Shown piece by piece: positions 8,031-15,862 of a stretch of 29,042 nucleotides of DNA. How positions within the stretch are numbered: the first letter of the stretch is position 1; each line of letters opens with the position of its first letter. This DNA comes from CF-161 sp035638495. Its GTDB lineage: Bacteria > Chloroflexota > Dormibacteria > Dormibacterales > Dormibacteraceae. Location: contig DASQZW010000281.1 in the NCBI GenBank assembly GCA_035638495.1, positions 1-29,042 on the forward strand. Reading direction: 5' to 3'. The notes under the pieces are model-generated. The model was not told the DNA's origin and ran no database searches. It saw only the letters and a program-made list of their open reading frames with translations. The translations under genes and the position numbers were made by a program.

Positions 8031-8594
8031 GTGGGCTTCCTGGCCGGGGCCCGGCTGGCCCCGCCCGTTCCGTCGTGGCTGGTCCTCACGCTCGGTGTCG
8101 CCTCGCTGTCGGTGGCGCTCGTCCAGCTGGCGCAGGTGGGCGTCGACAACCTGCTGACCCTGCTGGCGCTGCTCGGGGTGTTCTGGCTGCTCGGCGGCGT
8201 GCTCGAGCTGGCCGACCTGGCGGTCGAGGGCCGGCGCTGGCCCTGGCGGCTCGCCGGCGCGGCCGCCGGCGTCGCCGCCGGGGTCGCGGTGCTCCGGGAG
8301 CCGCTGTGGTCGACCCTGCTGGTCCCGGCGCTGCTGGCACCGACCGTGGGCTGGTTGGGCATCGCCGCCGGCCTGGTCTCGCTGCTCAGGGGGCTCCTGG
8401 GCGGCGGTCCCGGCGCGCTCGTCCTTGGCGCGCTGAGCGTGGTGCTGGGCGTCGTCCTCGTGCTCGCCGCGCCGGCGGCGATCGTCTGGTTCGGCGCGGC
8501 GGCCGCCGCCGTGGGCGGGGCCGCCGCGGTCGTGGTCGCCGTTGGGGCGCCGGAGCGCCCGCGGGCGGAACGGTCCCGAGAGCTCGCCGGCTGA
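8031..8594 (+). CDS. DUF308/HdeD-like multi-pass membrane protein
   Basis: About 187 residues from GTG 8031, nearly all in hydrophobic segments, with roughly six membrane helices of 18-22 residues joined by very short loops. The repeated pattern of helix-Gly-helix with FWLLGGVLELADLA and the RRWPWRL loop resembles HdeD/DUF308 proteins, which are linked to acid or envelope stress in some bacteria. The start is uncertain because the frame is open far upstream as a shadow of the pseudokinase; GTG 8031 is the first start after that gene's stop and gives an intact first helix. It is probably co-transcribed with the pseudokinase. It converges on the lipoprotein gene with six bases between stops. 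Confidence 0.66.
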   Translation: MGFLAGARLAPPVPSWLVLTLGVASLSVALVQLAQVGVDNLLTLLALLGVFWLLGGVLELADLAVEGRRWPWRLAGAAAGVAAGVAVLREPLWSTLLVPALLAPTVGWLGIAAGLVSLLRGLLGGGPGALVLGALSVVLGVVLVLAAPAAIVWFGAAAAAVGGAAAVVVAVGAPERPRAERSRELAG

Positions 8595-8600
8595 CCCGCG

Positions 8601-9146
8601 TCAGGCTCCCGGTGGGATGCAGTTGGCGACGTTGGCCGTCAAGAGGCCGCCGATCACGCCGAGCGCGATCGTGCGGTACCACGTCGCCTGGTCGGGCGTC
8701 AGGCTGCCGTTGGCCTCGGCGAACTGCAGCCAGGCATCCACCAGGCGCATCGCCTGCTGCTGGACCAGGGACGCCTTGCTGCCGGCGACCTCCTGCAGCG
8801 TCTGGCCGGCCCTGAGGTCGGCGACGATGGTCTGGACGGACGTGCCGGTGTCGGAGGAGACCAGGAAGACCAGCACCCTGTACGCGTCCTGCGCCTGCCC
8901 GCAGGCGCTGGCAGGCAGCTGGCCCGGGGCCTGGGGAGCCTGTGGGGCCTGTCCGATCTGGCCGGCCTGCCCGAGCTGGCCGGTCTGACCGGTCGGGGCC
9001 GGGCTCGGCGGCGCGGCATCCATGAGGTACGCGCCCAGCGTGGAGCTGTCCTGCGGGGGCGGCTGGGCCGCGGCCGCGTGGTGCCCGCAGGCGGCGAGGG
9101 CGAGAAGGGCGACGGCGGCGCCGGCGGTGGCGAGTGGACGAAGCAT
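8601..9146 (-). CDS. Predicted lipoprotein with Gln/Gly-rich linker
   Basis: 181 aa from ATG 9146, chosen because GGAGG lies nine bases upstream and because it yields a lipoprotein signal peptide: Arg near the N-terminus, a hydrophobic core, and lipobox LAAC with Cys at 20. After export comes a low-complexity segment of repeated GQ/PQAP units (about 53-78), then a mostly helical domain. Part of it, LRAGQTLQEVAGSKASLVQQ, matches the general pattern of short repeats found in bacterial surface proteins where an L-x-x-G-x-(S/T)-L-x-x-(I/V)-A core recurs. Two Cys (82, 176) could form a disulfide. Function is unknown. Confidence 0.78.
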   Translation of the reverse strand: MLRPLATAGAAVALLALAACGHHAAAAQPPPQDSSTLGAYLMDAAPPSPAPTGQTGQLGQAGQIGQAPQAPQAPGQLPASACGQAQDAYRVLVFLVSSDTGTSVQTIVADLRAGQTLQEVAGSKASLVQQQAMRLVDAWLQFAEANGSLTPDQATWYRTIALGVIGGLLTANVANCIPPGA

Positions 9147-9259
9147 CTGACGGCCTCCGATATTCGAGATGGCGCCGGTTCGGGCGCCTCGGCGGCCATG
9201 CTCGGTTGGTCCCGTGAGCGGCCGGTGAGGCGCGGATGAGAGCCGGGTGAGAGCGCCGG

Positions 9260-10396
9260 TCAGGGTCGCGGCAGCCGGAACTGGGCCGCCTGCGCCGGCG
9301 CCACGCCGGTAGCGATCCAGCTCGCGAGGGCGTGGCCGGTGGCGGCCGCCAGCAGCACGCCCGTGGTGTAGTGCCCCGCGGTGACCCACACGTTGTCCAG
9401 CCCCGGCGCGCGGTCGACGACCGGGAGGCGGTCCGCCGTTGCCGGGCGCGCGCAGCTCCAGGCGTGGGAGAATCCCCGGCCCGCCGCGCCGGGGAGGAGC
9501 CGTCCCAGCTCGGCGTGGAACGCGCCGATCGCGGCCGGGTCGACGTCCGCCGAGCCGTCGTCCGGTGTCCGGTCCCCGCCCACCAGCAGGCGGCCGTCCT
9601 CGAGCGGCGTCACCGTCGCGCCGGGCGCGGCCAGCGCCACCGGCAGGGAGATCGCGGAGGGCCGGGTGGCGGCCAGGTGGCCCTTGACGCGCAGCTGCGC
9701 GATCGGCAGCAGCCCGGTCGGGGCGACGCCGGTCGCGAGCACGACCGCGCCCGGGTGGATGTCGCCGAGCGACGTGTGGACGGTCTCCGCACGGCCGCCG
9801 GTGACGCCGAGCCCGAGGTACTCGACGCCGGTGGCCACCTCGCCGCCGCGCCCGGCCAGCACGGCGGCCAGGCGCTGCGGGTTGACGTGCGCCTGGCCCC
9901 GCGGCAGCAGGAGGCCGGGCGTCTCGATGCCCAGGCCCGGGACCAGCCTGCGCACTTCGTCCGCGTCCACGCGCTGCACGCCCGGCAGCCGGGCGACCGC
10001 CGAGTCCTTCCCGGCGCCGGCCACGAGCCAGTCCAGCCAGCGCAACCGCAGCTCCGGGCCCGCCTCGTCAGCCAGCGCCGCGTAGCGGGCCAGGCTCGCC
10101 CGCGCGAACTCCACGAACGCGTGCCCCTCCACGTCCAGGTGCGCGTCCGGGCAGAGCGCGCCGGCCGCCGAGCCGGACGGCCCGGCCGCGAGGCGGTCGC
10201 GCTCGATCAGCTGCACCCGGCCGAGGCCCAGCTCCCGGCACGCCATCGCCGTGGCCAGGCCCTGCACCCCGCCCCCCACGACCAGCACGTCGGGGCGGGG
10301 GTCGAGGGTCGGGGGGGCGCCGGGCCGGAGGGCAGAGCGCTCGCGCCCGTCCAGCTGGTCGAACCACACCGGGGTGCCTGCAGCGATGGAGCACAT
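9260..10396 (-). CDS. FAD-dependent DAO-family amine/amino-acid oxidase
   Basis: 378 aa from ATG 10396. The N-terminal Rossmann motif VLVVGGGVQGLATA (about 38-50) and the acidic end of beta-2 in LIERDRLA mark a DAO-fold FAD-binding protein. PSGSAAGALCPDAH resembles the segment after the Rossmann fold in glycine oxidase and related enzymes, and the C-terminal RPATADRLPVVD and GHYTTGVLLAAATG match the conserved FAD-closing region. Length fits ThiO/glycine-oxidase-like members. It would oxidise a small amine or amino acid with release of hydrogen peroxide, but no thiamine genes lie nearby, so the substrate is open. It diverges from the MFS gene with 33 bp between starts. Confidence 0.86.
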   Translation of the reverse strand: MCSIAAGTPVWFDQLDGRERSALRPGAPPTLDPRPDVLVVGGGVQGLATAMACRELGLGRVQLIERDRLAAGPSGSAAGALCPDAHLDVEGHAFVEFARASLARYAALADEAGPELRLRWLDWLVAGAGKDSAVARLPGVQRVDADEVRRLVPGLGIETPGLLLPRGQAHVNPQRLAAVLAGRGGEVATGVEYLGLGVTGGRAETVHTSLGDIHPGAVVLATGVAPTGLLPIAQLRVKGHLAATRPSAISLPVALAAPGATVTPLEDGRLLVGGDRTPDDGSADVDPAAIGAFHAELGRLLPGAAGRGFSHAWSCARPATADRLPVVDRAPGLDNVWVTAGHYTTGVLLAAATGHALASWIATGVAPAQAAQFRLPRP

Positions 10397-10429
10397 GGTC
10401 GCACGGCGGTGGGCGACAATTGGCGCTCG

Positions 10430-11695
10430 GTGAGTGTCGCCGGTCTCTTCCTCGACCTGAGCCCGCTGCGCGCGTCCCGAGCCTTCCGCACCCTGTGGCT
10501 CTCCCAGCTCGCCACGACCGCAGGCCGCCAGTTCGTGATCGTGGCCGTGCCATTCCAGGTCTACGTCCTCACGCACTCCTCCCTTGCGGTGGGCCTGCTC
10601 GGCATTTTCCAGGCGGTGCCGATCGTGGCGGCCGGGCTCTACGGCGGCGCGCTGGCCGACCGCACGGACCGGCGGCGGCTGCAGCTCGCCGGCAAGACGG
10701 TCGTCGCCGGCGGGTCGCTCGCGCTGACCCTGGGAGCGATCGGGTACCGGGCGCCGGTCGCCGTCGTCTACGCGGTGGTCGTCGTCACGTCCGCGGCCTC
10801 GACGCTCGACCAGGCGGCCAGGACGGCCACGGTGCCCCGGCTGGTGCCGCGGCACCTGCTCCCCTCCGCGATGTCCCTGACCCAGGTGCTCTTCCAGGCC
10901 GCCTCGATCGTCGGCCCGGCGCTGGCCGGCGTGCTGATCGCGTCGGCCGGCGTGAGCTGGGCGTATGCGATCGACGCGGTCCTGTTCCTGCCCGCCGCCC
11001 TCATGATCTGGACGCTGCCCCCGCAGCCGCCGGCCGAGCCCGAGGCCGTGGCGCGCGGCTGGCGGGCGCCGGCCCAGGCGATCACGTACGTGCGGCGGAA
11101 CCGCCTGGTGGCGAGCCTCTTCGCCGCCGACCTGGTCGCGATGATCTTCGGGATGCCGTCCGCGCTCTTCCCGGCGCTCGCGCTGAGCGTCCTGGGAATC
11201 GGCGCGACCGGCCTTGGCCTGCTGTACGCCGCCCCGGCGACCGGGGCGCTGGTGGGGTCGCTGGTCTCCGGGTGGATCCGGCGGGTGCGCCGGCAGGGGA
11301 TGGCGGTCGTCATCGCGATCGCCGTGTGGGGCGGCGCCATCGCCGGGTTCGGTATGGCCGGCCGCGCGGTGTGGCTCGGGCTGCCGCTGCTGGCGCTGGC
11401 GGGCGCCGGCGACCTGGTGAGCGCGATCTTCCGGGGCACGATCCTGCAGCTCACCGTGCCGGACGCGATGCGCGGCCGGATGAGCGCGTTCCACATGATG
11501 GTCGTGACCACCGGCCCGCGGCTGGGCGACCTGGAGGCCGGCCTGGTGGCGGCGCTGGTGAGCCCGCTGTTCTCGGTCGTGTCCGGCGGCGTCGCGTGCG
11601 TCGCCGGCATCGTGCTGCTCGCGGCCGCACTGCCCGAGCTTCGGAACTACCGGGCGAGCGGCGAGGCGCCCACGCTGGCAGTCGCGGGGGAGTAG
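10430..11695 (+). CDS. MFS transporter, EntS-like exporter
   Basis: 421 aa from GTG 10430 with about twelve membrane helices. The N-terminal half carries the MFS motif A, GGALADRTDRRRLQ, between helices 2 and 3, and the sequence LWLSQLATTAGRQF-VIVAVPFQVYVLTHSS is typical of the EntS/MFS_3 group (enterobactin exporter and relatives). These use the proton gradient to export small molecules. The start is not strongly supported: no SD is visible and ACAATT eight bases upstream is only a weak -10. The 33-bp intergenic space with the oxidase must hold both promoters, suggesting joint regulation. No siderophore genes are present, so the cargo is unknown. Confidence 0.88.
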   Translation: MSVAGLFLDLSPLRASRAFRTLWLSQLATTAGRQFVIVAVPFQVYVLTHSSLAVGLLGIFQAVPIVAAGLYGGALADRTDRRRLQLAGKTVVAGGSLALTLGAIGYRAPVAVVYAVVVVTSAASTLDQAARTATVPRLVPRHLLPSAMSLTQVLFQAASIVGPALAGVLIASAGVSWAYAIDAVLFLPAALMIWTLPPQPPAEPEAVARGWRAPAQAITYVRRNRLVASLFAADLVAMIFGMPSALFPALALSVLGIGATGLGLLYAAPATGALVGSLVSGWIRRVRRQGMAVVIAIAVWGGAIAGFGMAGRAVWLGLPLLALAGAGDLVSAIFRGTILQLTVPDAMRGRMSAFHMMVVTTGPRLGDLEAGLVAALVSPLFSVVSGGVACVAGIVLLAAALPELRNYRASGEAPTLAVAGE

Positions 11696-11706
11696 CAGTC
11701 TGCCGC

Positions 11707-11718
11707 TACCTTCTCCGC
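11707..11718 (+). promoter_or_regulatory. Leaderless-type -10 box for the PhnD-like gene
   Basis: TACCTT at 11707-11712 is followed by six bases and then ATG 11719, with no Shine-Dalgarno. It sits just after the MFS stop, so the PhnD-like gene can have its own start of transcription. Confidence 0.5.
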
Positions 11719-12534
11719 ATGCCAAGTTCGCTGCTCGTCGGCGCCGTCGCCTACCACCCGCGGGTGGTCACCGTGTGGGAGGGCTTCCGGCCCTACTTCG
11801 TGGAGCGCGGGCTCGACGTCGACTACGTCCTCTACTCCAACTACGAGCGGCTCGTGGACGCGCTGGTGGGGGGCCACGTGGACCTCGCCTGGAACACCAA
11901 CACCGCCTACGTGCGCGCCGAGGCGCTGCTGGGCGGGCGGGCGCTGGTGCTCGGTATGCGCGACGTGGACGCCGGGTACGAGACGGTGCTCGTGGCTCGC
12001 GACGGCGTCCGTGTCCCCTCGGACCTCGGGGAGGGCACGCTCGCGCTCGGCAGCCGCGACTCGGGCCACGCCGCGATCCTGCCGCTGCACTTCCTGCGGG
12101 CCGAGGGCGCCCCCATCGACGATGCGCGCCTGCTCCGGTTCGACACGGACCTCGGCAAGCACGGCGACACCGGCGACTCGGAGCGGCGCGTCGTGGAGGC
12201 CGTGGCGCGCGGCGATGCGGTGGCCGGAGCGCTCGGCGGCCCGACGTGGGCGCACCTGCGGACACGCGACGCGGACGACACGGCGGACCTCTCCGTGGTC
12301 TGGACGAGCCCTCCGTATTCGCACTGCTGCTTCACCGCACGGCCGGACCTGGATCGCGGCCTCGCCGACCGCTGGCTGGAGCTCCTGCTCGGCATGGACT
12401 ACGATGACCCGGCACTGCGCCACGCCATGGACCTGGAGGGGGTCAAGCGCTGGCTGCCCGGCGACAAGTCCGGATACGGCGAGCTGACCGCGGCCATGCG
12501 AGGGCAGGGCTACCTGGGAGGAGGCGACCGATGA
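11719..12534 (+). CDS. PhnD-like periplasmic-binding-fold protein without signal peptide
   Basis: 271 aa with the two-lobed type-2 binding-protein fold seen in PhnD/SsuA-like proteins: LLVGAVAYHPRVVTVWEGF at the start, DLAWNTNTAYVRAE at the hinge-lobe contact, GSRDSGHAAILPLHFL, and DLGKHGDTGDSE. No signal peptide, lipobox or membrane helix is visible from ATG 11719, and there is no room upstream for one in frame, so it probably stays in the cytosol; no ABC permease or ATPase is adjacent. Its last codons overlap the start of the flavoprotein gene (ATGA, 12531-12534), so the two are likely made together. It may present a small anionic substrate to that enzyme or bind a product; this is inference. 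Confidence 0.78.
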   Translation: MPSSLLVGAVAYHPRVVTVWEGFRPYFVERGLDVDYVLYSNYERLVDALVGGHVDLAWNTNTAYVRAEALLGGRALVLGMRDVDAGYETVLVARDGVRVPSDLGEGTLALGSRDSGHAAILPLHFLRAEGAPIDDARLLRFDTDLGKHGDTGDSERRVVEAVARGDAVAGALGGPTWAHLRTRDADDTADLSVVWTSPPYSHCCFTARPDLDRGLADRWLELLLGMDYDDPALRHAMDLEGVKRWLPGDKSGYGELTAAMRGQGYLGGGDR

Positions 12535-13646
12535 CGCAGCACCTCGAGGCACTCGAGACGGTCATGCCCGCCGTCGAGTCGGCCGCGGCCGAGGTCGACT
12601 CGTCGGGCGCGTTCCCGCGCCAGGCGGTGCGGTCGCTCGGCGAGGCAGGCGTCCTGGGGCTGGTCAGCGCGGCCGACGTGGGCGGGCGCGGCGCCGGTAT
12701 GCGTGAGGCCGCGGCGGTCGTCGAGCGCCTGGCCGGCGCCTGCGGCTCGACGGCGATGGTCACGGTGATGCACTACTGCGCGACCGCCGTCCTGGAGGCG
12801 CACGGCCCGGAGCGGGTTCGGCGAGAGATCGCGTCGGGCCGGCACCTGACCACCCTCGCGTTCTCCGAAGTCGGCTCGCGCTCGCAGTTCTGGGCGCCGC
12901 TCAGCACGGCGGCGGCCGCCAACGGCCACGTCACCCTCGACGCCAGGAAGAGCTGGGTCACGTCGGCCGGCGAGGCCGACTCCTACGTGTGGTCCAGCCG
13001 CCCCCTGGCCGCCGGCGGCGCCAGCACCTTGTGGCTGGTCCCTGCGGGAGCGGCCGGTCTCGACGTGGCGGGCTCGTTCGACGGGCTGGGGCTGCGCGGC
13101 AACGCCTCTCGGCCGATCACGGCGGCCTCGGTCAGGGTTCCGGCCGACGCGCGCCTGGGACCGGACGGCGGCGGCTTCGAGCTGATGATGGGCGTCGTCC
13201 TGCCGTGGTTCCAGGTCCTGAGCGCCGCCTTCTCGCTGGGCATCGCCGAGTCGGCGATCGAGAAGACGGCCCGCCACGCGACGGCCGCCCGCTTCGAGCA
13301 CCTGGACCAGAGCCTGGCCGACCAGCCCGTCAACCGCCATCACATCGCGCGCATGCGGCTCCTCGCCGACCAGGCGCGCGGGCTGCTGCTGGACACGCTC
13401 GCCGCCGTCGAGGCCAGCCGCCAGGACGCGATGCTGCGGGTGCTCGAGGTCAAACCGGCGGCCAGCGAGGCGGCGGTCGCCGTCACCGACCTGGCGATGC
13501 GGGTCTGCGGCGGCGCCGCGTTCCGCCGGGAGGTCGGGGTCGAGCGCAACTTCCGCGACGCCCGGGCCGCGACCGTGATGGCGCCCACGACGGACGCGCT
13601 CTACGACTTCATCGGCAGGGCGGTCTGCGGCCTCCCGCTGTTCTAG
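12531..13646 (+). CDS. Acyl-CoA-dehydrogenase-fold flavoprotein
   Basis: 371 aa with the three-part ACAD layout: N-terminal helices (1-105), central beta domain (about 106-215, FSEVGSRSQFWAP then SWVTSAGEADSYVW), and C-terminal four-helix bundle (about 216-371, ending in VMAPTTDALYDFIGRAVCG). The usual dehydrogenase signature around E-P-x-A-G-S-D is only loosely kept, and the C-terminal segment that normally carries the catalytic Glu (YEG-T type) reads MAPTTD. It could therefore be a flavin monooxygenase of the SfnB/DszC-like side of the superfamily rather than a fatty acyl-CoA dehydrogenase. The ATGA overlap with the PhnD-like gene argues that its substrate is whatever that protein binds. 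Its TAG stop is part of the next gene's -10 box. Confidence 0.85.
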   Translation: MTQHLEALETVMPAVESAAAEVDSSGAFPRQAVRSLGEAGVLGLVSAADVGGRGAGMREAAAVVERLAGACGSTAMVTVMHYCATAVLEAHGPERVRREIASGRHLTTLAFSEVGSRSQFWAPLSTAAAANGHVTLDARKSWVTSAGEADSYVWSSRPLAAGGASTLWLVPAGAAGLDVAGSFDGLGLRGNASRPITAASVRVPADARLGPDGGGFELMMGVVLPWFQVLSAAFSLGIAESAIEKTARHATAARFEHLDQSLADQPVNRHHIARMRLLADQARGLLLDTLAAVEASRQDAMLRVLEVKPAASEAAVAVTDLAMRVCGGAAFRREVGVERNFRDARAATVMAPTTDALYDFIGRAVCGLPLF

Positions 13647-13656
13647 CATCGGGGTC
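13644..13656 (+). promoter_or_regulatory. Leaderless-type -10 box overlapping the flavoprotein stop codon
   Basis: TAGCAT at 13644-13649 begins with the stop codon of the flavoprotein gene and ends seven bases before GTG 13657. No Shine-Dalgarno is visible, so the DUF4126 mRNA may begin at or next to its start codon. Confidence 0.48.
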
Positions 13657-14226
13657 GTGGACCCGAGACTCCTGGCCCTGCCGGCGGCGTTCGGGCTCGC
13701 CGGTGCGAGCGGGCTGAACGCCAGCCTCCCGCTGCTGATCGTCAGCCTGCTCGCCCGCGCCGGCCTGATCCACCTGGGCCCGCCCTTCGACGCGCTGCAG
13801 TCCGACGTCGCCTTCTACGGCATCCTGCTCCTGGCGGTGGTGGAGTTCGCTGCGGACAAGGTGCCCGCGCTCGACTCCGTCGGGCACTTCGTCATGGCGC
13901 CGCTGGCCGCCGCCTCCGGCGCGATCGTCTTCGCGTCGCAGACCGGCGCGGTCCGGGAAGTGGACCCGGGGCTGACGGTCGTCCTCAGCCTGCTCGCCGG
14001 CGCGGGGACGGCAGGCGCGGTGCACGTCACGCGCGCCGTCGTGAGACCCGTGGCCAACGTGGTGCTCATGGGTCCGGTCGTCTCGCTGTTCGAGGACGTG
14101 AGCTCCGCCGTGCTCTCGCTGACCGCGCTGCTCGCGCCGCTCCTGGTGCCTGTCATGCTCGCCGGCGGGATCATCGCCGGCCGGGTGCTGTGGCGCCGCC
14201 GGTCGCAGCGGCGGGCGCCGGCCTAG
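13657..14226 (+). CDS. DUF4126 family membrane protein
   Basis: 189 aa from GTG 13657 with about five hydrophobic segments. Family hallmarks are visible: an N-terminal GLAGASGLNASLPLLIVSL helix, VVEFAADKVPALDSVGHF (the E...DK-P..D block typical of DUF4126), a Gly-rich second half with LLAGAGTAGAVHVTRAVVRP, and SLFEDVSSAVLSL near the end. The role of this family is not established; it is a small integral membrane protein. The next gene starts five bases after its stop, so the two probably share a transcript. Confidence 0.85.
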   Translation: MDPRLLALPAAFGLAGASGLNASLPLLIVSLLARAGLIHLGPPFDALQSDVAFYGILLLAVVEFAADKVPALDSVGHFVMAPLAAASGAIVFASQTGAVREVDPGLTVVLSLLAGAGTAGAVHVTRAVVRPVANVVLMGPVVSLFEDVSSAVLSLTALLAPLLVPVMLAGGIIAGRVLWRRRSQRRAPA

Positions 14227-14231
14227 CGCCG

Positions 14232-14690
14232 GTGATCCAGCGCGACTACATCGACCGCCTCATCCAGGAGTGCGCCCAGGCGCTCAGCCGGATGCTGCGC
14301 CTCGGCCGCGAGGGGCACCACGACGAGGCTCTCCAGGTGTTCGGTGACGCCGCGGACCGGATCCTGGGCTCGATTCGCCCGCTGGTCGAGCGTATGGAGC
14401 CGGACAGCGCCGTCGACTTCGTGGGCCGCAACCAGCTGGACCGGCTGCGCCTCTACGCGACCCTCCTGGGCCAGGAGGGCCTGGTCCACCGGGCCCGAGG
14501 TGACAGCGCGCGGGCGTTCCTGAGCTGCCGGCGGGCGCTCGAGCTGTACGCGGCGGTGTCGCTGGCGGGCGTGGCGCTGGACGACGAGGACCTGGAGCGG
14601 ATCGGGGTCCTGACCACGCTGGTCGACCTCGACGGCGTGGAGCCGCGCTACCGCGAGGAGCTGGGGCGACTCGCCCGCCCACAGGGCTGA
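14232..14690 (+). CDS. DUF6483 family protein
   Basis: 152 aa from GTG 14232. The first residues, VIQRDYIDRLIQECAQAL, match the very characteristic start of the DUF6483 family (IQRDYI...I...AQAL), so the upstream ATG at 14190, inside the DUF4126 gene, is rejected. The protein is all-helical, with a TPR-like helical hairpin late on (ARGDSARAFLSCRRALELY). DUF6483 members are small cytosolic proteins of unknown role, common in Firmicutes and Chloroflexota. It follows DUF4126 with five bases between. Confidence 0.82.
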   Translation: MIQRDYIDRLIQECAQALSRMLRLGREGHHDEALQVFGDAADRILGSIRPLVERMEPDSAVDFVGRNQLDRLRLYATLLGQEGLVHRARGDSARAFLSCRRALELYAAVSLAGVALDDEDLERIGVLTTLVDLDGVEPRYREELGRLARPQG

Positions 14691-14753
14691 TCGCCGATCC
14701 TTCGGCCTCGAGCTTCGTGACGACATCCGCGCGGGTCTGCGCGACCTGACCGC

Positions 14754-14765
14754 TACCCTGAGCCC
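14754..14765 (+). promoter_or_regulatory. Leaderless-type -10 box for the CMD-family gene
   Basis: TACCCT at 14754-14759, then six bases, then ATG 14766. No Shine-Dalgarno is present. The 75-bp gap after the DUF6483 gene is otherwise empty. Confidence 0.5.
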
Positions 14766-15335
14766 ATGAGCCGCCTTCCCTCCCTCCGCCGCGACGATCT
14801 CGACGAAGCCGGCCAGGCCGTGTGGGACGGTCTGGAGAGCAGCCGCGGTCGCGCCGTCGTCAACGAGGACGGCGGCCTGGTCGGGCCTTTCAACGCCTGG
14901 GTCCACGCACCGGTGGTCGGCAGGAGGCTGAGCGGCCTGGGGGCCACCCTGCGGTTCGAGACCTCGATCGAACGCCGGCTGCTGGAACTCGCCATCATCG
15001 TGGTCGCCGCGCACTGGAAGGCCGAGTTCGAGTGGTGGGCGCACGCGCGTATGGCGCGGGAGCACGGCGTCGCGAACGAGATCGTCGATGCCGTCGGACG
15101 CGGCGAGACGCCTGCGTTCGCGGCTCACGACGAGGCGCTCGTGTACGAGTTCGCCCGCCAGCTCGTGGTGGGTGGACGGGTCGACGATGGGACCTACGCC
15201 GGTGCGGTCGAGCTGCTCGGCAACCAGGGCGTGGTCGAGCTGGTCTCGCTCTGCGGGTACTACACGCTCGTCAGCTTCACCCTGAACGCGTTCGCCGTGC
15301 CGCTGCCAGCGGACGTGAAGCCGGCCTGGACGTAG
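14766..15335 (+). CDS. Carboxymuconolactone decarboxylase (CMD) family protein
   Basis: 189 aa, all-helical. It has the GGLVGPFNAWVHAP motif and the RRLLELAIIVVAAHWKAEFEWWAHARMA helix pair typical of CMD/AhpD-like proteins. The CxxC peroxidatic pair of true AhpD is absent (the position reads FEWW), so a peroxidase role is unlikely; members of this branch are lactone decarboxylase-like or of unknown activity. A His-Ala-Arg-x-Ala segment and an HDEALVYEFAR helix are the conserved polar sites. It has its own probable leaderless promoter and ends at a long inverted repeat. Substrate unknown. Confidence 0.88.
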   Translation: MSRLPSLRRDDLDEAGQAVWDGLESSRGRAVVNEDGGLVGPFNAWVHAPVVGRRLSGLGATLRFETSIERRLLELAIIVVAAHWKAEFEWWAHARMAREHGVANEIVDAVGRGETPAFAAHDEALVYEFARQLVVGGRVDDGTYAGAVELLGNQGVVELVSLCGYYTLVSFTLNAFAVPLPADVKPAWT

Positions 15336-15406
15336 CGCCGTGCCGCCGTCCAGCCGATCGCACTGGCGAGGCGCGCAGGTGAGCCACCGACAGTCCGGAA
15401 CCGGGC

Positions 15407-15463
15407 GTTGCTGCGCCTAGGAGTCGTCATCCACCTGGTGAGGGGACTCTCAGGCGCAGCAAC
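15407..15463. terminator. Long imperfect inverted repeat, likely bidirectional terminator
   Basis: GTTGCTGCGCCT followed by AGGAGTC (15407-15425) is mirrored by GACTCTC-AGGCGCAGCAAC (15445-15463): 17 of 19 positions pair, with a 19-nt loop that itself contains CACC-T-GGTG. It lies between the stops of two convergent genes (15335 and 15477). There is no T-tract, so either a factor-independent stem typical of high-GC genomes or a REP-like repeat is possible. Confidence 0.55.
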
Positions 15464-15476
15464 CGCGCCAGCACTG

Positions 15477-15830
15477 TCAGCTGGGCTGCCACAGCTCGAC
15501 CCGATTGCCCTCGGGATCGGTGACCCAGCCGAATCGACCGATACCCTCCGCTTCCTGTGTTTCCTGGGCTACGTCCGCTCCCCTGGAGCGCAACTGCGCG
15601 AGCATCGCATCCAGGTCGCGGACACGAAAGTTGAGCATGGTCTGCTGGGCGCGGGAGCCGAAGTAGTCGGTCTCCGACTCGAAAGTCGCGAACACGGTCA
15701 CGCCGGCTTCCGGACGCCACAGGCCGTTCTCATCGGCGTCCAGGCCCAGGCAATCGCGATACCAGGCGCCGAGGGCCACCGGGTCCGCGGCCCGCATGAA
15801 GTATCCGCCAACTCCAAGCACACGTTCCAT
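15477..15830 (-). CDS. VOC-fold (glyoxalase/bleomycin-resistance family) protein
   Basis: 117 aa, one vicinal-oxygen-chelate module pair: VGGYFMRAADPVALGAWYRDCLGLD at the N-terminus (kept as two adjacent blocks) and FGWVTDPEGNRVELWQP at the C-terminus with the usual metal-site Glu in VELW. The first metal-ligand position, often His, is a Tyr here, so catalysis is uncertain. ATG 15830 is preceded by GGGGA and by CAAGAT six bases upstream, so either an SD or a leaderless start is possible. Stand-alone VOC proteins of this size act as dimers; the ligand is unknown. Confidence 0.86.
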   Translation of the reverse strand: MERVLGVGGYFMRAADPVALGAWYRDCLGLDADENGLWRPEAGVTVFATFESETDYFGSRAQQTMLNFRVRDLDAMLAQLRSRGADVAQETQEAEGIGRFGWVTDPEGNRVELWQPS

Positions 15831-15862
15831 GTCCCCATCTTGACCCAGGGGCGGGGCGTGAT

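Noticed and set aside
10397..11725. A long minus-strand extension of the oxidase frame.
   Set aside because: The extension is antisense to the MFS gene and made of His/Arg/Gly-rich sequence; the oxidase homology begins near 10396.
14190..14231. ATG 14190 as the start of the DUF6483 gene.
   Set aside because: It would lie inside the DUF4126 gene, and the family's conserved start matches GTG 14232.
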